The position numbers were made by a program, and so were the translations under genes. Under the pieces are notes generated by a model that was given only the letters and a program-made list of their open reading frames with translations, was not told the origin of the DNA and did no database searches. Positions 45,287 to 54,312 of a stretch of 55,133 nt of DNA are shown piece after piece. Each line of letters opens with the position of its first letter. The first letter of the stretch is position 1. Source of the stretch: an uncultured Oleiphilus sp. (GTDB taxonomy: Bacteria > Pseudomonadota > Gammaproteobacteria > Pseudomonadales > Oleiphilaceae); the NCBI GenBank assembly GCA_913020495.1, contig CAJWBJ010000010.1, positions 1 through 55,133 of the forward strand. Reading direction: 5' to 3'.

Positions 45287-46947
45287 ACTAACTGAGCATT
45301 GCTCCAATCAGGTTCATTATGAAATAAGTAGTTCTGCATCGCTCTTAAGAGCAGTATATTTGATAAAGAAAACTCACTGACTACATTTAATAAAGTGGAT
45401 AAATCTTGCTCTGAAAAATTATTAATTGCGCTATTGCGATAGATTGTTTCAGTAATGAGATCGCGACATTGAGTGACTTCTTTCTTCAATTGATCATAGT
45501 TTTCTAACAATACGTTTTCATTATGAGGGTTAAATAAATCACTGGCCTGAGTGTAGAAGTCCTGCGTTTTTATACTCAGAGTTTGGTTAACGTCATAGAT
45601 AAACTCATTTTCAGACTGTCGAATATAAATTAAATCATGCCGGATATCTTTAATCTCTTTAGCTGCATAAGTCGCATCTCTTATGGCTTCTAATAACGCT
45701 GATACTCTCGCAGTAAGCGAGATGTTTTCATTACTTTTTTGAACTTGGTAAGCAAACGCTATAACTTCTCCTTCAAGTTGTTTAATACTTTCATAATTTT
45801 CATCGAAATGATTGTTGCCATTTTCATAAGCAAAGCCAATTACACGGCTTTGCTTAATATCCTCCGGGGCGATATTAAAGCAGCTGAGATTCAACTGGAA
45901 AACACGACTAAACAAATGCTTTGTTTCAGACTCCAAAGCAAGTACTGATTCCTCAACCTCTTCAATGGGCACATTTTTTATAAACTGGTTCACAACACTG
46001 GTATCTTCTTTAAAAATTGTCTCTAAAACTTTGGCAAATTTATTCAAGAACGGTAGAAATAAGCAAATACCAATAACATTAAAGGTGCTGTGTAGCGCCA
46101 CCAAGGCAATCAAGGGGTCTTCTACTTGGTAAACATCTGTCACAATGATCAGCAAAAGCGGTAAACACAGTAATGCACTGATATCTGTTAGTAAATTAAA
46201 TATAAAATGTGCGCCTGCAACCTGTCGCTTTGTTGGAGAGCCTTTTACAGCCCCTAACATAACCGTGCCCGTTGTGCCTAAGTCGGCACCAATAACCAAG
46301 GCTGCCGCCGCTTCAAGGCCAATAACATTTGCGTTCAAGGCACTTAGGGTAATCATCATTGTGGCTGAACTGGACTGAATAATAGCGGTAAAAATAACCC
46401 CGACTAGAAAAAATACAACGATGCCATACTGGCTAAATACGGAGATATCAAAACTGTTTGAAAAGGTCTCAATACTTTCTTTCATCAGTACCAAGCCCAT
46501 TAGTAATAAGCCCAAACCTAATATTAATCGACTAAAATGGCGTGTTTTACTTTCCATACGAAAGGTAACCAAGCCTAAGCTACCGAAACCGACAAGCGGA
46601 AGATAAAAAGTAGCTAAGTTTAATTTAAATCCTAACGTAGCCACCACCCAACCCGTAAACGTTGTACCCAAGTTTGAGCCGAGAATAATGCCTAGGGCAT
46701 TACGCATATCGAGAATTCCAGCTCCCACAAAAGCCAGCACCATCAAACCTACAACCGAACTACTTTGTAGAATAGCCGTCGCAAATGTCCCCCCCAAAAT
46801 GGCTTTAACCGGATTATTAGTATGCTTACGTAATAATAGTTTTAAGGGGCGGCTACTTAAGGCCTTCAAAGCAGTTTCTAGTTGGTCGATTCCGAACAGG
46901 AACACACCAATACCGGAGAAAAATATTAAGTACTCAAATGGGTCCAT
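45283..46947 (-). CDS. Na/phosphate-cotransporter-family protein with C-terminal PhoU-like domain
   Basis: The product (554 residues) has the PNaS layout: two inverted membrane repeats, each with a QSSS motif (ATAILQSSSVVGLMVLAF near residue 58 and FTAIIQSSSATMMITLS near residue 188), and a cytoplasmic helical PhoU-like region after about residue 330. Family members move phosphate with sodium, and the motif serines line the site. It is separated by only about 55 bp from the repeat copy carrying the insertion sequence, whose presence may affect its promoter. No pho-box was recognised. Confidence 0.85.
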   Translation of the reverse strand: MDPFEYLIFFSGIGVFLFGIDQLETALKALSSRPLKLLLRKHTNNPVKAILGGTFATAILQSSSVVGLMVLAFVGAGILDMRNALGIILGSNLGTTFTGWVVATLGFKLNLATFYLPLVGFGSLGLVTFRMESKTRHFSRLILGLGLLLMGLVLMKESIETFSNSFDISVFSQYGIVVFFLVGVIFTAIIQSSSATMMITLSALNANVIGLEAAAALVIGADLGTTGTVMLGAVKGSPTKRQVAGAHFIFNLLTDISALLCLPLLLIIVTDVYQVEDPLIALVALHSTFNVIGICLFLPFLNKFAKVLETIFKEDTSVVNQFIKNVPIEEVEESVLALESETKHLFSRVFQLNLSCFNIAPEDIKQSRVIGFAYENGNNHFDENYESIKQLEGEVIAFAYQVQKSNENISLTARVSALLEAIRDATYAAKEIKDIRHDLIYIRQSENEFIYDVNQTLSIKTQDFYTQASDLFNPHNENVLLENYDQLKKEVTQCRDLITETIYRNSAINNFSEQDLSTLLNVVSEFSLSNILLLRAMQNYLFHNEPDWSNAQLV

Positions 46948-46991
46948 TTTTTACTCGATATAAAGTTAATGTTTAGGTCGTATCTCAAGTT

Positions 46992-47002
46992 CTGGATTCC
47001 GG
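46992..47002. repeat. Left half of a repeat interrupted by the insertion sequence
   Basis: CTGGATTCCGG matches the arm of the 91-bp repeat at 25814-25904 (reverse orientation). The matching other half, AGACTACCGGAATGAC, is at 48349-48364 on the far side of the insertion sequence. Confidence 0.75.
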
Positions 47003-47017
47003 TATATGGACTCCACC

Positions 47018-47241
47018 TAGGTTGCAACGATAATTCTGCATAAAACTGTAAACTGCTGGCGTATATGCGGCTTCTTATTGAGAGAGCTACCCTCTAGCCT
47101 TTTATGTTTGCGCGCACCTACCTCCTTTTCGCTCAAATAGCCTCATTGGGCTTTCCGGAATCACAGGTTCTGGTAGGTTGGTCTTACCGTTTATGCTCAG
47201 TTATCGTTGTTGAACTCTTTTCTTTAAGTTATATTTTTCAT
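47018..47241 (-). ncRNA. Candidate bridge (seeker) RNA region of the insertion sequence
   Basis: IS110/IS1111 elements are known to encode a structured guide RNA in the non-coding end; in the IS1111 type it lies after the transposase gene, which is where this 224-bp region sits. It contains CCGGAATC (47155-47162), identical to the reverse complement of the target arm (GATTCCGG at 46995-47002), and CAGGTTCTGG (47163-47172), which matches the flank CAAGTTCTGG (46986-46995) at 9 of 10. No transcript ends were determined. Confidence 0.5.
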
Positions 47242-48276
47242 TTAAATTGCAATAGGCGTAGCCTTGTATACTTGCTCTTTCGATAGCAATGCCCATGCAG
47301 TTCTCACAGTTTTATTCGCTAAAGCTATACAAGCCCTTTTTACGCCCACTCTGGCAACTAATTTAATCAACCATGCTTGCTTGGTTGTTCTTGGTTTCTC
47401 CGGTAGTTTGTGAATAACAGAAAACGCGCCTTGAAAGAGCGCTGCTCGTAAAGCCTTATCACCGCCTCTTTTGTCAATCCCCATTAGGTACGTTTTACCT
47501 CCTGAGCTATATTGCTTAGGGGTAACACCGACATAGACCGATGCGTCTCGACCATTTTTAAAACTCTTACCATTACCAATACTCGCATATAATAATGCAG
47601 CACTTACAACGCCCACGCTTTCAAGATCAAGTAATCGCTTGCAAGGCTCAAGTTGCTTCACCAATGCCGCTTTTTCTTTTTCAGCCATCTTTAACTGTTC
47701 CGCTGTTTGCTTATATCGCTGCCACAACATATTTAACGTTCCTTTTAGGCAGATTGGTAAACGCTTGTCTTCAGTATCTAATACATCAGTAACACACTCT
47801 CTTAAACCTTTTTTCCCCTTACTCGAGGTGATGCCATACTCATACATATAAGCCCTAATATGATTACCTAATGACGTTAACTCATTACTTATTAGTTTTC
47901 GGCTCACTTCGAGTGTTTGAAGCGTTTGTTGTTCTTCACTCTTTATCTGACTGAATTTCATACCAAATTGTGTGGCTGCGATTGCTATTGCGACAGCATC
48001 ATTGGCATCAGTTTTGTGACCTTGCAGGAATGCCTTAACTTTTTTGGGCGCAATCACACGCGTATCATGACCGTATTGTTCAGATAAACGACTCCAATAA
48101 TGACAACTACCGCAACCCTCCATTGCAACTATCGATTCTTTTTCCTTTGCTAATATTTGTCTTAATTTATTAGGGCTAACTGCTTTGTTGTAAATTAACT
48201 CGCCGTCATTGCTTATTTTACAAATTTGAATAACAGTTTTTGCTAAGTCTAGTGCAAGTACGTTACGATTCTTCAT
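47242..48276 (-). CDS. IS110-family DEDD transposase
   Basis: The product (344 residues) is a recombinase with an N-terminal RuvC-like DEDD domain: Asp in LALDLAKTV, Glu in VAMEGCGSCHYW, and the Asp pair in GHKTDANDAVAIA. The C-terminal domain has the family pattern FKNGRDASVYVGVTPKQYSSGGK with the catalytic Ser, then GIDKRGGDKALRAALFQGA. The gene appears intact: full length, no internal stop, all catalytic residues present, so the element may still be mobile. Confidence 0.93.
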   Translation of the reverse strand: MKNRNVLALDLAKTVIQICKISNDGELIYNKAVSPNKLRQILAKEKESIVAMEGCGSCHYWSRLSEQYGHDTRVIAPKKVKAFLQGHKTDANDAVAIAIAATQFGMKFSQIKSEEQQTLQTLEVSRKLISNELTSLGNHIRAYMYEYGITSSKGKKGLRECVTDVLDTEDKRLPICLKGTLNMLWQRYKQTAEQLKMAEKEKAALVKQLEPCKRLLDLESVGVVSAALLYASIGNGKSFKNGRDASVYVGVTPKQYSSGGKTYLMGIDKRGGDKALRAALFQGAFSVIHKLPEKPRTTKQAWLIKLVARVGVKRACIALANKTVRTAWALLSKEQVYKATPIAI

Positions 48277-48303
48277 TGTATGGGCTCCTTTGTTTTGGTC
48301 AAC

Positions 48304-48327
48304 ACCACACTACTTAGGTAGTGCGGT
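48304..48327. repeat. Hairpin at the transposase-promoter end of the insertion sequence
   Basis: ACCACACTAC-TTAG-GTAGTGCGGT forms a 10-bp stem with one mismatch and a 4-nt loop, 27 bp upstream of the transposase start, adjacent to and partly overlapping the subterminal repeat. It may mark the element end for the recombinase or dampen read-through transcription. Confidence 0.5.
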
Positions 48328-48348
48328 GGAGTCCATACATCGCTCAAG

Positions 48349-48388
48349 AGACTACCGGAATGACATAGAGTGTGAATACCGGAATGAC
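48349..48388. repeat. Right half of the interrupted repeat plus an extra module
   Basis: AGACTACCGGAATGAC (48349-48364) is identical over 16 bp to the repeat at 25814-25829 in reverse orientation. A second TACCGGAATGAC follows at 48377-48388, so the repeat module is duplicated here. Confidence 0.75.
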
Positions 48389-48455
48389 AGGGGGTATTAG
48401 CACCTGTTTGATAGATGTTCTGGCTCTTGCTTTACACGTCAAATATCAATAAATA

Positions 48456-51119
48456 CTAGTTTCTTATTGAGATTCTTTTCTTATGAATTTCATCCACTAC
48501 AATCAAAATCAAAGCCACACTTAATAAACTGCCCCATAACTGGAATGTGACAGGCTCTATTTGTAGAACATCTTTTAAACCCGGTGTATACATTGCCCCA
48601 ATGTGGATTCCTTGTGCGGTTAACATGCCGAATAAAAGCAGCGGATTACTAAAGAAGGGTTGCTTGAACATAGACAATGTTTCTGACCGGCTATTCAATA
48701 CATGAACATTTTCAAATAAGACCATTAATAACAAGGTTACGTTTCTAGCGGCATCAACAGCAAGGCCTTGTCCTAGTGACAGAACAAAAATACTAAATGC
48801 TAAACCGCCCATCACCATGGCGTTCACAATAACGCGCTCCAACATAATACGATTGAATATCGCTTCTTTTGGCGGGCGAGGCTTTTGCTGTAACTCATTG
48901 CCCTCTTCGGGTTCAAATGCCAAAGCAATATCCTGAATACCGTTAGTGACCAAGTTCAACCACAATAACTGAATTGGGAATAATGGCATCGGATAACCAA
49001 ATAATACGCTTAAAATAAACAGTGTTATTTCAGCAGCACCAGTCGAAATCAATAAAAAAATGACTTTACGGATATTGTTATAAACAATACGTCCTTGCTT
49101 AATGCCTTGTACGACGGAAGCAAAATTATCATCCGTTAGAATAAGTTCACTGCTTTCGCGGGCAACATCAGTCCCCCGTCGCCCCATCGCAATGCCCACA
49201 TGAGCTTGCCTCAGTGCAGGCGCATCATTTACACCATCGCCAGTCACTGCAACAATATGACCTTGCTTAATTAGCTGTTGAACGATTTGAAGCTTTTGCA
49301 TAGGCTCAACCCGTGCAAAAACTTGAGATGAGGCGACCAGTTTGTCTAAGGAGTCATCTTCTTTACTCACAGCCAAAGCAATGTCATGACCGGTAACTGC
49401 TAACGTCCCCTCATCACAAATATCCAGTTGTTTTGCTAAAGCCAAAGCAGTTTGAGGATGGTCACCGGTTATCATGGCCACTTTAATATGGGCACTTCGG
49501 CACTGAGAAACCGCATCGAAGGCCTCTGGTCTCAAAGGATCTATCATGCCCAACAAGCCAATAAAGGACAGGTCTTTAATTTCCATATCAGGCGTAAAAT
49601 TTTCTGAAACTAAATTTTTCCTGGCGACAGCAAGTACTCGATAACCATTGCCCGCCATCTCATTGGCTTGGTTTTCTATATCACTGACATTCAGTGCTTG
49701 CCCATTATAATTAAAGGCACACATCGCTAATACTTTTTCAGCACTGCCTTTAAGGTGAAGTACCGCTTGACCATTAATCAGGTTAGCACTCGCAGAAAAA
49801 GCATTCTCTGACTCATACGGTATGCGCCCAAGCTCGGGATAGTTAACGTGAGCTTGTTGAATATCGTACCCATATTTTTGTGCCATCACCAAAAATGCCA
49901 AGTCTACCCCATCACCATTGGCTATCCACTTTTCATCTTTAAACACTAACTCTGCTTCATTGGCTAGCATTGCGCTGCAAACCAGAGCATCAACGACATC
50001 CGCCCCTTCAGACACATCAGAGCCATCAGAAGATGATTCCTGTTCTGGCCTCGGAGAAAACTCTCCATGCATATCCAAGCCTTCACCCGAGACTGAGAAT
50101 ACCTGCCCATCGAAAGTCTGAACCTGCTTAACGGTCATTTCATTGACGGTCAGCGTTCCAGTTTTATCAGACGCGATATAAGTACAAGACCCCAACGACT
50201 CAACGGCCACCAGTTTCCGAACAATCACATTCACTTTAGCCATGCGCCGCATACCAATGGCCAGCGCAACTGTAATTGCAGCCGGTAAGCCTTCAGGAAT
50301 GGCTGACACAGCTAAAGCCACGCCAAGTAAAAAAACCTCACTCAGGCTAGCGCCACGAACCAAAGTGATGACAAAAAGTACCGCAATCACCACGAGAATC
50401 GCATAAGATATTTTGACGGTAAAACCTTCAATACGCTTTAACAAGGGAGACTGAATACGTTCGCTTCCGCCTACTTGCGTTGCAATTTTACCTATCTGGG
50501 AATTTTCACCTGTTGCAACCACCTCCCCTTGCGCACGCCCGTGTGTGACAATTGTTCCAGCAAAAGCGACGCCTTTTTGTTCAGCTAAAGGCGCATCAAG
50601 TTCATTTTTACTATTAGCTTGTTTATTCGCCGCTAAAGATTCCCCTGTTAAAATTGATTCATTAATTAATAACTCTTGGCTCTGAATAAGTTTTAGGTCG
50701 GCTGGCACTTTGTCGCCAGACTCCAACAATACCAAATCACCTAAAACGATATCGGTCGCACACACTTTTTTTGTGATCCCATCTCTGATCACAAACGCAT
50801 ATTGAGGCACCATCTTTTTCAAGGCCTCAGCAGCACGCTGTGCTGAAAACTCCTGAATAGTGCCTATTGATGCATTGAGCACTAAAACGGCAAAAATAAA
50901 TACACCATTCAAGTTTTGAGATAGCGCAAAAGACACCAGCGCCGCTGCTACCAAGACATAGATGAACGGGCTATTGAATTGGTAGAGAAAGATGTGGAAG
51001 AGACTATCGCCCTTTTTCTCAGGGAGCTGGTTATAACCGTATTGATCAAGCCTGCTTACGGCCTCATCAGAGTTTAAACCTTTAGTTGTTTGTGCTTGTT
51101 GTTTATTTGTTTTGGTCAT
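48456..51119 (-). CDS. P-type cation-transporting ATPase (P2 group)
   Basis: The product (887 residues) is a membrane ion pump with about ten helices. It has ILTGESLAANK (actuator), PEGLPAAITVALAIGMRRM (helix 4 ion site), ASDKTGTLTVNEMTV (phosphorylated Asp), VAVTGDGVNDAPAL (hinge) and helix 6 LWLNLVTNGIQDIALAFEP. The helix 4 and helix 5 Glu positions of calcium pumps are kept, but the helix 6 Asp is Asn (VTNG where calcium pumps have VTDG), with a later Asp; so calcium is plausible but other cations are not excluded. It lies 71 bp after the metallo-hydrolase gene and probably shares its transcript. Confidence 0.9.
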   Translation of the reverse strand: MTKTNKQQAQTTKGLNSDEAVSRLDQYGYNQLPEKKGDSLFHIFLYQFNSPFIYVLVAAALVSFALSQNLNGVFIFAVLVLNASIGTIQEFSAQRAAEALKKMVPQYAFVIRDGITKKVCATDIVLGDLVLLESGDKVPADLKLIQSQELLINESILTGESLAANKQANSKNELDAPLAEQKGVAFAGTIVTHGRAQGEVVATGENSQIGKIATQVGGSERIQSPLLKRIEGFTVKISYAILVVIAVLFVITLVRGASLSEVFLLGVALAVSAIPEGLPAAITVALAIGMRRMAKVNVIVRKLVAVESLGSCTYIASDKTGTLTVNEMTVKQVQTFDGQVFSVSGEGLDMHGEFSPRPEQESSSDGSDVSEGADVVDALVCSAMLANEAELVFKDEKWIANGDGVDLAFLVMAQKYGYDIQQAHVNYPELGRIPYESENAFSASANLINGQAVLHLKGSAEKVLAMCAFNYNGQALNVSDIENQANEMAGNGYRVLAVARKNLVSENFTPDMEIKDLSFIGLLGMIDPLRPEAFDAVSQCRSAHIKVAMITGDHPQTALALAKQLDICDEGTLAVTGHDIALAVSKEDDSLDKLVASSQVFARVEPMQKLQIVQQLIKQGHIVAVTGDGVNDAPALRQAHVGIAMGRRGTDVARESSELILTDDNFASVVQGIKQGRIVYNNIRKVIFLLISTGAAEITLFILSVLFGYPMPLFPIQLLWLNLVTNGIQDIALAFEPEEGNELQQKPRPPKEAIFNRIMLERVIVNAMVMGGLAFSIFVLSLGQGLAVDAARNVTLLLMVLFENVHVLNSRSETLSMFKQPFFSNPLLLFGMLTAQGIHIGAMYTPGLKDVLQIEPVTFQLWGSLLSVALILIVVDEIHKKRISIRN

Positions 51120-51190
51120 TTAAACATTCCATGAATTTTTATCATTTTCCAAGCGTTTATTTCTCTCTTACTCTTTTATAACTCACTTTT

Positions 51191-52546
51191 TTATAGTTCG
51201 AATTCATCACCTATTTCAGGCACGCAGGTATTCCAGCCAAAACCGTCTTTTAACTTTAAGCGCATTGAATCAGCCGCTGTGCGCTCACCATGTGTCACGA
51301 ACACTTTTTTGGGTGCAATATTCGATTGTTTCAACCAATCAATAATCTCTTCATAATCACCATGTGCAGATAAACTACCATTATGATGAATCGCTGCTTT
51401 GACCGGGAGATACTCCCCATGAACCTTTATCTGTGTCGCCCCGCCCACTAAAGCAGCTCCTCGTGTACCAGGGGCTTGATAGCCAATAAATACAATACTA
51501 TTTCGATGATGCGTCACTAAGGATTTAAGGTGATGTAATACACGTCCACCACTTGCCATACCACTCGCTGATACGATGACAGAAGGGTAAGAGCTCGCAT
51601 TCAATTCAATCGATTCTTCAGGGGTTCTTATAAACCGAGTGCCATCATCAATTAACTGACATTCCTCAGGAGTCAGTAAATGTTCTTTTTGGTGACTGTT
51701 ATATATTTGGGTGGCTGAAATGGCCATTGGACTATTCAAGAATATGGGAAGGTTTGGAATTCTTTTACTTTGCTTAAGTGACTGCAGTACATGTAAGTTT
51801 ATTTGTGCCCGCCCGACGGCAAATGAAGGTATTAAAACGACACCGCCACGCTTGCTGGTTTCATTTATGATCTTTTCCAGATATTCAAAAGAGTCGCATA
51901 CTTCATGCTTACGATCGCCATAAGTTGACTCAACCACCAAGTAATCTGTTGCTGCAAGCGGTTGAGGTGGTTTCATGACTAAATCTTTACTACGCCCAAC
52001 ATCACCACTGAAGGTAATCACTTTCCCTAAGGCTTTAATTTGGATCGCTGAGGCACCCAGAATATGACCGACCGGCGTAAAAGTAGCCGTAATATCATTT
52101 TCGATCGCTATCGGTTTGTTCATACTCACGGCTTTAAAAAGCCTTAATGATGCGATGGCATCTTCTTCGGTATATAAAGGCAAAGCGGGAGAATGTTTTG
52201 AGAATTTCTTCTTATTGGCGTAGCGTGCATCTTCTTCTTGCAAGTAACCTGAGTTAGGCAGTAATACTTTACATAAATCAAAGGTGCCACTGGAACAAAA
52301 AATAGTCCCCCTAAAACCGGCACGTCTCATCGCGGGAATATAACCACTATGATCAATATGCGCATGCGTTAATAAAATAGCATCAATAGAGGATGGTTCA
52401 ACAGGAAATTTATCCCAATTTTTTTGTCTTAAATTCTTAACGCCTTGATAGAGGCCACAATCTACCAAAATTTTTTTATCACCAATACTCAGAAGATATT
52501 TTGAACCTGTTACTGTACCTGCACCGCCTAGAAACTGAATTTTCAT
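51191..52546 (-). CDS. MBL-fold beta-CASP ribonuclease-like protein
   Basis: The product (451 residues) is a zinc metallo-hydrolase of the CPSF73/YSH1-like beta-CASP group. It has LTHAHIDHSGYIPAMRRAGF (zinc site), HILGASAIQ, FSGDVGR, the beta-CASP stretch VIVSASGMASGGRVLHHL and the terminal SLSAHGDYEE and VTHGERTAAD motifs. RNA cleavage is the usual activity. The start is the ATG giving MKIQFLGGAGTVTGSK, with AAGGG upstream; a TTG four codons earlier is less likely. It leads the minus-strand pair with the P-type ATPase and is divergent from the phosphorylase operon. This neighbourhood recurs in low-oxygen-induced clusters of proteobacteria, as I recall it. Confidence 0.9.
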   Translation of the reverse strand: MKIQFLGGAGTVTGSKYLLSIGDKKILVDCGLYQGVKNLRQKNWDKFPVEPSSIDAILLTHAHIDHSGYIPAMRRAGFRGTIFCSSGTFDLCKVLLPNSGYLQEEDARYANKKKFSKHSPALPLYTEEDAIASLRLFKAVSMNKPIAIENDITATFTPVGHILGASAIQIKALGKVITFSGDVGRSKDLVMKPPQPLAATDYLVVESTYGDRKHEVCDSFEYLEKIINETSKRGGVVLIPSFAVGRAQINLHVLQSLKQSKRIPNLPIFLNSPMAISATQIYNSHQKEHLLTPEECQLIDDGTRFIRTPEESIELNASSYPSVIVSASGMASGGRVLHHLKSLVTHHRNSIVFIGYQAPGTRGAALVGGATQIKVHGEYLPVKAAIHHNGSLSAHGDYEEIIDWLKQSNIAPKKVFVTHGERTAADSMRLKLKDGFGWNTCVPEIGDEFEL

Positions 52547-52614
52547 CACAAGCTGCACCCTTCAATGTTGTCCATAATTTATCGATACTACTTCATCTTA
52601 TTATTGTTTCTGTT

Positions 52615-52628
52615 TTGATTAATCGCAA
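52615..52628. promoter_or_regulatory. Weak FNR-like sequence in the divergent promoter region
   Basis: TTGATTAATCGCAA matches TTGAT-N4-ATCAA at 8 of 10 defined positions (CGCAA in place of ATCAA). It lies in the 224-bp gap between the metallo-hydrolase and phosphorylase genes. It is too weak to rely on alone. Confidence 0.25.
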
Positions 52629-52732
52629 CATTTCTGGTTTGTGGAATGACTATTTTTAGCCATTACTACAACCCAGATCAAGTATCTTCAATTGATATTT
52701 AAATCCTCGTTTCAACACGCTGTTTAGTAATG

Positions 52733-52748
52733 CATACTAAATAGTATG
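52733..52748. promoter_or_regulatory. Perfect palindrome ahead of the phosphorylase gene
   Basis: CATACT-AAAT-AGTATG is a perfect 6-bp inverted repeat ending 22 bp before the ATG of the phosphorylase gene. It could be an operator or a short leader hairpin just upstream of the ribosome site GAGG. Confidence 0.45.
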
Positions 52749-52770
52749 TTTACCGAGGTAACTAAACTTC

Positions 52771-54312
52771 ATGAATACTGAGCAAGCTGTAGAACAAGCT
52801 GAAACTGAATTAAACTTTCTGCAATTAAAGCGTATGTATATCGATACGCATCAAGAACCTGTTATTTATATGCGAAAAGACTGCAATGTCTGTCGCTCTG
52901 AAGGGTTTTATGCGCATTCTCGGGTACGAATTTCCACCCAAAACAATAGCATTATTGCGACCGTAAATGTGGTCACTAATAATGTACTCTCTCATCAAGA
53001 GGCAGGTTTGTCTGAGTCTGCATGGGCACTGCTGAATGCGGTTGAAGGTGAGCGCGCCTATTTCCGTCACGCCAAACCAGCAGACTCAATGGGTAGTGTT
53101 CGTGGTAAAGTTTATGGCACCCCCTTTACCGATAGCACCGCTCAACACATCATTCATGACATTACCCGTGGTGCCTATTCAGATATTCAATTAGCGGCAT
53201 TTGTCACGTCATGTGCAGGAAGTCGTTTGAACATTCAAGAAATTATTTCGCTGACAAATGCCATGGTTAATACCGGTTCAAAATTAGACTGGGGCACGGA
53301 AAAAGTCATGGACAAACATTGCGTCGGTGGCTTACCCGGAAATCGTACCACCCCAATTGTGGTGGCCATCGTTACAGCCGCCGGTTTAATTATGCCCAAA
53401 ACATCCTCACGCGCGATTACATCTCCTGCCGGTACTGCCGACACGATGGAAATCCTTGCTCCGGTTATTTTGAGTATTCCCAAAATGCGTAAAGTCGTTG
53501 AGCAAGAAGGCGGTTGCGTGGCTTGGGGAGGATCCGCAAGTTTAAGTCCCGCAGACGATATTCTGATTCGTGTGGAGCGCGCACTTGATCTTGATAGTGA
53601 AGGCCAATTAGTGGCTTCCGTTATTTCAAAAAAAGTTGCCGCGGGTTCCAGTCATACTCTAATTGACTTACCTATTGGTATCACGGCCAAAGTTAGAACT
53701 CAGGATTATGCCGAAAAGTTATCAAACCAACTAGAACAAACTGGCTCAGCGTTAGGTTTAAAAGTAAGCTCAATTTTTACAGACGGACAACAACCTGTTG
53801 GCCGAGGAATTGGCCCTGCACTCGAAGCGCGAGACATTCTGCTCACATTACAGAATAAACCAGAAGCACCTCAAGATTTACGACATCGTTCATTAGTCCT
53901 TGCAGGTAAAATTCTTGAAATGGGTGGCGCAGCTAAAATAGACACAGGCATAACACTTGCGACAAAAATTTTAAACTCTGGCCATGCCTGGAATAAGTTT
54001 CAGGCTATTTGTGAAGCTCAAGGCGGGATGAGAGAACCGCCTAAAGCAGAGTTTGTTCGTAAAATATGTGCGAACAGGACCGGTATCGTGTCTTATATTA
54101 ATAATCGATTTATTAGTAAATTGGCAAAGTTAGCCGGTGCACCATCAGCTCCCGCAGCAGGTTTAGACTTTCATACAAGTCTTGGTGATAAAGTAGAAAT
54201 GGGCTCGCCTTTATTTGACATACATGCCGAATCTCAAGGAGAACTGGAGTACGCGATCGATTTTCTCAATTCTCACCCCGATGCCGTTAAAATAGAGGAA
54301 GAAGGCCTTTGA
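52771..54312 (+). CDS. AMP-phosphorylase-type nucleoside/nucleotide phosphorylase
   Basis: The product (513 residues) belongs to the thymidine phosphorylase superfamily, in the branch with an extra N-terminal domain (about 1-95) as in archaeal AMP phosphorylases. The phosphate-binding pattern reads DKHCVGGLPGNRTTPIV (about 188-204), closer to the VPGN form of AMP phosphorylase than to the DKHSTGGVGD form of thymidine phosphorylase, and is followed by SSRAITSPAGTADTMEIL. It would split nucleoside monophosphates into base and ribose-1,5-bisphosphate, or nucleosides into ribose-1-phosphate; the first is inferred from the motif and length. Its stop overlaps the next gene's TTG start (TTGA). Confidence 0.88.
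   Translation: MNTEQAVEQAETELNFLQLKRMYIDTHQEPVIYMRKDCNVCRSEGFYAHSRVRISTQNNSIIATVNVVTNNVLSHQEAGLSESAWALLNAVEGERAYFRHAKPADSMGSVRGKVYGTPFTDSTAQHIIHDITRGAYSDIQLAAFVTSCAGSRLNIQEIISLTNAMVNTGSKLDWGTEKVMDKHCVGGLPGNRTTPIVVAIVTAAGLIMPKTSSRAITSPAGTADTMEILAPVILSIPKMRKVVEQEGGCVAWGGSASLSPADDILIRVERALDLDSEGQLVASVISKKVAAGSSHTLIDLPIGITAKVRTQDYAEKLSNQLEQTGSALGLKVSSIFTDGQQPVGRGIGPALEARDILLTLQNKPEAPQDLRHRSLVLAGKILEMGGAAKIDTGITLATKILNSGHAWNKFQAICEAQGGMREPPKAEFVRKICANRTGIVSYINNRFISKLAKLAGAPSAPAAGLDFHTSLGDKVEMGSPLFDIHAESQGELEYAIDFLNSHPDAVKIEEEGL

Larger units (their letters stand above)
47003..48343 (-). mobile_element. IS110-family (IS1111-type) insertion sequence
   Basis: A DEDD transposase gene (47242-48276) lies between a 12-bp inverted repeat, ATGGACTCCACC at 47006-47017 and GGTGGAGTCCAT at 48325-48336. 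IS1111-group elements (for example IS4321) have such repeats placed a few bases inside the ends; with 3 and 7 bases outside, the ends fall at 47003 and 48343. The long non-coding part (about 225 bp) is downstream of the transposase, as in the IS1111 subgroup. Both flanks are arms of the palindromic repeat family, so it inserted in that repeat's loop. The exact ends are inferred to within a few bases. Confidence 0.8.

Noticed and set aside
52615-52628. Firm FNR site for the phosphorylase promoter
   Set aside because: Two mismatches in one half-site; kept only as a weak feature.
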